Part shown: positions 5,919 through 7,742 of the stretch, piece after piece | Layout of the letters: the number at the start of each line of letters is the position of its first letter | Position numbering within the stretch: the first letter of the stretch is position 1 | NCBI GenBank assembly: GCA_012519875.1 | Contig: JAAYPL010000152.1 | Location: 1 to 7,742 of the forward strand | DNA from: Clostridiaceae bacterium | Lineage (GTDB): Bacteria; Bacillota; Clostridia; Saccharofermentanales; UBA5734 | Direction: 5' to 3' | DNA: 7,742 bases | Notes under the pieces: generated by a model | Database searches by the model: none | What the model was told of the DNA's origin: nothing | What the model saw: the letters and a program-made list of their open reading frames with translations, nothing else | Made by a program: the position numbers and the translations under genes

Positions 5919-7742
5919 TCAGATATCTTCCTTGATAGCCGCCTGAGCAGCGGCCAGACGGGCAATGGGCACCCTGAACGGGGAGCAGGAAACATAACTG
6001 AATTTGAGCTGGTGGCAGAATTCAATGGAACCCGGATCGCCGCCATGTTCTCCGCAAATACCAAGCTTGATGCCGGGTTGCGTTTCGCGGCCGGATTCTG
6101 TGGCGATCTTCATCAACCGGCCGACACCGACCAAGTCAAGGCGGGCCGTCGGATCGTTTTCAAAGATCTTGGTCTCATAATAGGCATCGAGAATCTTTCC
6201 GGCATCGTCACGGGACAAACCATATGCCATCTGAGTCAAATCGTTGGTGCCGAAGCTGAAGAAGTCGGCTTCACGGGCGATCTCGTCGGCGGTCAGGGCG
6301 GCACGGGGAATTTCGATCATTGTGCCCACCTGATAATCAATCGCAACGCCGGATTCCTTGATGATTTGATCGGCGATCCGGACGATGACGGCTTTGACAA
6401 ACTTGAATTCCTTGACATCGCAAATCAGCGGCACCATAATTTCCGGAACAACTGTATCCCCTCGTTTGGTAACCTCAATGGCCGCCTCAATGATCGCGCG
6501 GGTCTGCATTTCGGCGATTTCCGGATAGATCACGGCCAGGCGGCAACCCCGCATACCCATCATCGGGTTGAGCTCGTGCAGGCCATGGACGATGTCGGTA
6601 AGTTCTTCTGCAGAAAGTCCCAAAGATTTGGCAAGAGGCTTGATTTCATCTTCTGTCTGGGGCAGGAACTCATGCAGCGGCGGATCCAACAGGCGGATGG
6701 TGACCGGATAACCCTTCATGGCACCAAAAATATCAATGAAATCTTTGCGCTGCATAGGCAATATTTTATCCAGAGCCGCACGACGCGCTTTTTCATCTTT
6801 GGCGACGATCATTTGTCGGAAAGCAAAAATCCGGTCGGTCTCAAAGAACATGTGCTCGGTCCGGCAAAGGCCGACACCCTCGGCACCAAGCTCCAAGGCT
6901 TTCTCCACGTCGCGAACCGTGTCGGCGTTGGTGCGAATCAGCAATTGCCGTTGCTCGTCGGACCAGGCCATAATGGTGGAAAAATCATCGGAGAGACCGG
7001 CGTCAACCGTGTCGATCGAACCGGCGTAAACCGAGCCGGACGTGCCGTCGAGAGATATCCAGTCGCCTTCATTGAAACGTTTGCCGTCTTTGGCGATAAA
7101 GAATTTCTGTCTTTCATTGATCTGGATTTCGGAACAGCCGGAGACGCAGCATTTGCCCATGCCGCGGGCCACAACGGCAGCATGTGAGGTCATGCCGCCC
7201 CGGCCAGTCAGGATGCCTTGAGCAACGTCCATGCCCTGAATATCTTCCGGAGAGGTCTCCAGCCGAACCAAAACGACCTTTTCGCCACGTCCGTCAGCCG
7301 CGGTGGCATCATCGGCATCGAAATATATCCGGCCGCTGGCGGCACCCGGTGAAGCCGGCAGGCCCTTGGCAATCGGCGTGGCGGCTTTGAGGGCTTCCGG
7401 CCGGAAAGTCGGATGCAGGAGGGCATCAAGCTGCTTGGGATCGATTTTCATCAAGGCTTCCTTTTTGGAGATCATGCCTTCGGCAACGAGGTCGACGGCT
7501 ATTTTCAGGGCTGCGGCCGCTGTGCGCTTGCCGTTGCGAGTCTGCAGCATGAACAGTTTCCCCTTTTCAATGGTAAACTCCATGTCCTGCATGTCTTTAT
7601 AGTGCTTCTCCAGTTTTTCGGCGTATTGGAAAAACTGTTCATAAACTTCAGGCATGACCATGCGCAATTGATCGATGGTTTGCGGCGTGCGGATACCGGC
7701 GACCACATCCTCGCCCTGGGCATTCATGAGAAATTCGCCGTA
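5919..7742 (-). CDS. ppdK: Pyruvate, phosphate dikinase, C-terminal two thirds (5' end outside window)
   Basis: PPDK interconverts PEP + AMP + PPi and pyruvate + ATP + Pi in the cytosol, serving glycolysis or gluconeogenesis in anaerobes. About 607 codons are visible of a usual length near 875, and the frame continues past the right edge. The visible start (YGEFLMNAQGEDVVAGIRTP) is the end of the ATP-grasp nucleotide-binding domain. Next comes the phosphohistidine swivel domain with GRGGMTSHAAVVARG, His codon at 7184-7182. The C-terminal PEP/pyruvate TIM barrel has GLCRTEHMF, IRLLDPPLHEF, NPMMGMRGCR, the signature SFGTNDLTQMAYGLSRDD and GICGEHGGDP, whose Cys codon at 6056-6054 matches the catalytic Cys near 831 in the C. 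symbiosum enzyme (numbering recalled, not computed). All catalytic motifs in view are intact. The TGA at 5921-5919 is followed by a strong terminator, so the gene is probably the last or only gene of its transcript. The Met codon at 7727 is internal, not the start. Confidence 0.97.
   Translation of the reverse strand, partial: YGEFLMNAQGEDVVAGIRTPQTIDQLRMVMPEVYEQFFQYAEKLEKHYKDMQDMEFTIEKGKLFMLQTRNGKRTAAAALKIAVDLVAEGMISKKEALMKIDPKQLDALLHPTFRPEALKAATPIAKGLPASPGAASGRIYFDADDATAADGRGEKVVLVRLETSPEDIQGMDVAQGILTGRGGMTSHAAVVARGMGKCCVSGCSEIQINERQKFFIAKDGKRFNEGDWISLDGTSGSVYAGSIDTVDAGLSDDFSTIMAWSDEQRQLLIRTNADTVRDVEKALELGAEGVGLCRTEHMFFETDRIFAFRQMIVAKDEKARRAALDKILPMQRKDFIDIFGAMKGYPVTIRLLDPPLHEFLPQTEDEIKPLAKSLGLSAEELTDIVHGLHELNPMMGMRGCRLAVIYPEIAEMQTRAIIEAAIEVTKRGDTVVPEIMVPLICDVKEFKFVKAVIVRIADQIIKESGVAIDYQVGTMIEIPRAALTADEIAREADFFSFGTNDLTQMAYGLSRDDAGKILDAYYETKIFENDPTARLDLVGVGRLMKIATESGRETQPGIKLGICGEHGGDPGSIEFCHQLKFSYVSCSPFRVPIARLAAAQAAIKEDI

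Noticed and set aside
6012..7187. Open frame of about 390 codons on the + strand opposite ppdK
   Set aside because: It is antisense to a gene with intact catalytic motifs throughout, has no recognisable domain and shows the composition of a shadow frame.

Overview
The window looks like chromosomal DNA of an anaerobic, fermentative low-to-mid-GC Firmicute, most likely a Clostridia member of a gut-like habitat. That is inference. It rests on a pyruvate phosphate dikinase closely resembling the Clostridium symbiosum type, strong AGGAG-type ribosome binding sites, and a cytoplasmic GH2 glycosidase operon next to an AraC-family regulator. There are no RNA genes, insertion sequences, CRISPR arrays or integration features.

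Layout, left to right. Positions 1-333 are a non-coding, strongly AT-rich regulatory region (about 23% GC over 121-240, counted by hand). It contains two related operator-like palindromes, a good sigma-A promoter and one doubtful 51-codon ORF. On the + strand this leads into an AraC-family regulator (334-1170). Converging on it from the right is a minus-strand operon read in the order MBL-fold metallo-hydrolase (5702-4857), GH2 beta-glycosidase (4860-2431), MGT/UGT-type glycosyltransferase (2404-1223). The first two genes overlap by four bases (GTGA) and the last two are 26 bases apart. Upstream of the operon is a promoter with an extended -10 but no recognisable -35. Further right, also on the minus strand, lies the C-terminal two thirds of ppdK (pyruvate phosphate dikinase), which runs off the right edge and ends in a clear Rho-independent terminator at 5905-5869. 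The terminator separates it from the operon.

How the genes may work together: a glycosidase that removes a sugar, a glycosyltransferase that normally adds a sugar to a small lipophilic acceptor, and a hydrolase that usually opens lactones, esters or thioesters are co-transcribed, with a sugar-responsive type of regulator alongside. This suggests a cytoplasmic pathway that remodels a glycosylated small molecule (deglycosylation, ring or ester hydrolysis, re-glycosylation). The substrate cannot be read from the sequence. ppdK is core carbon metabolism and is probably only a neighbour.
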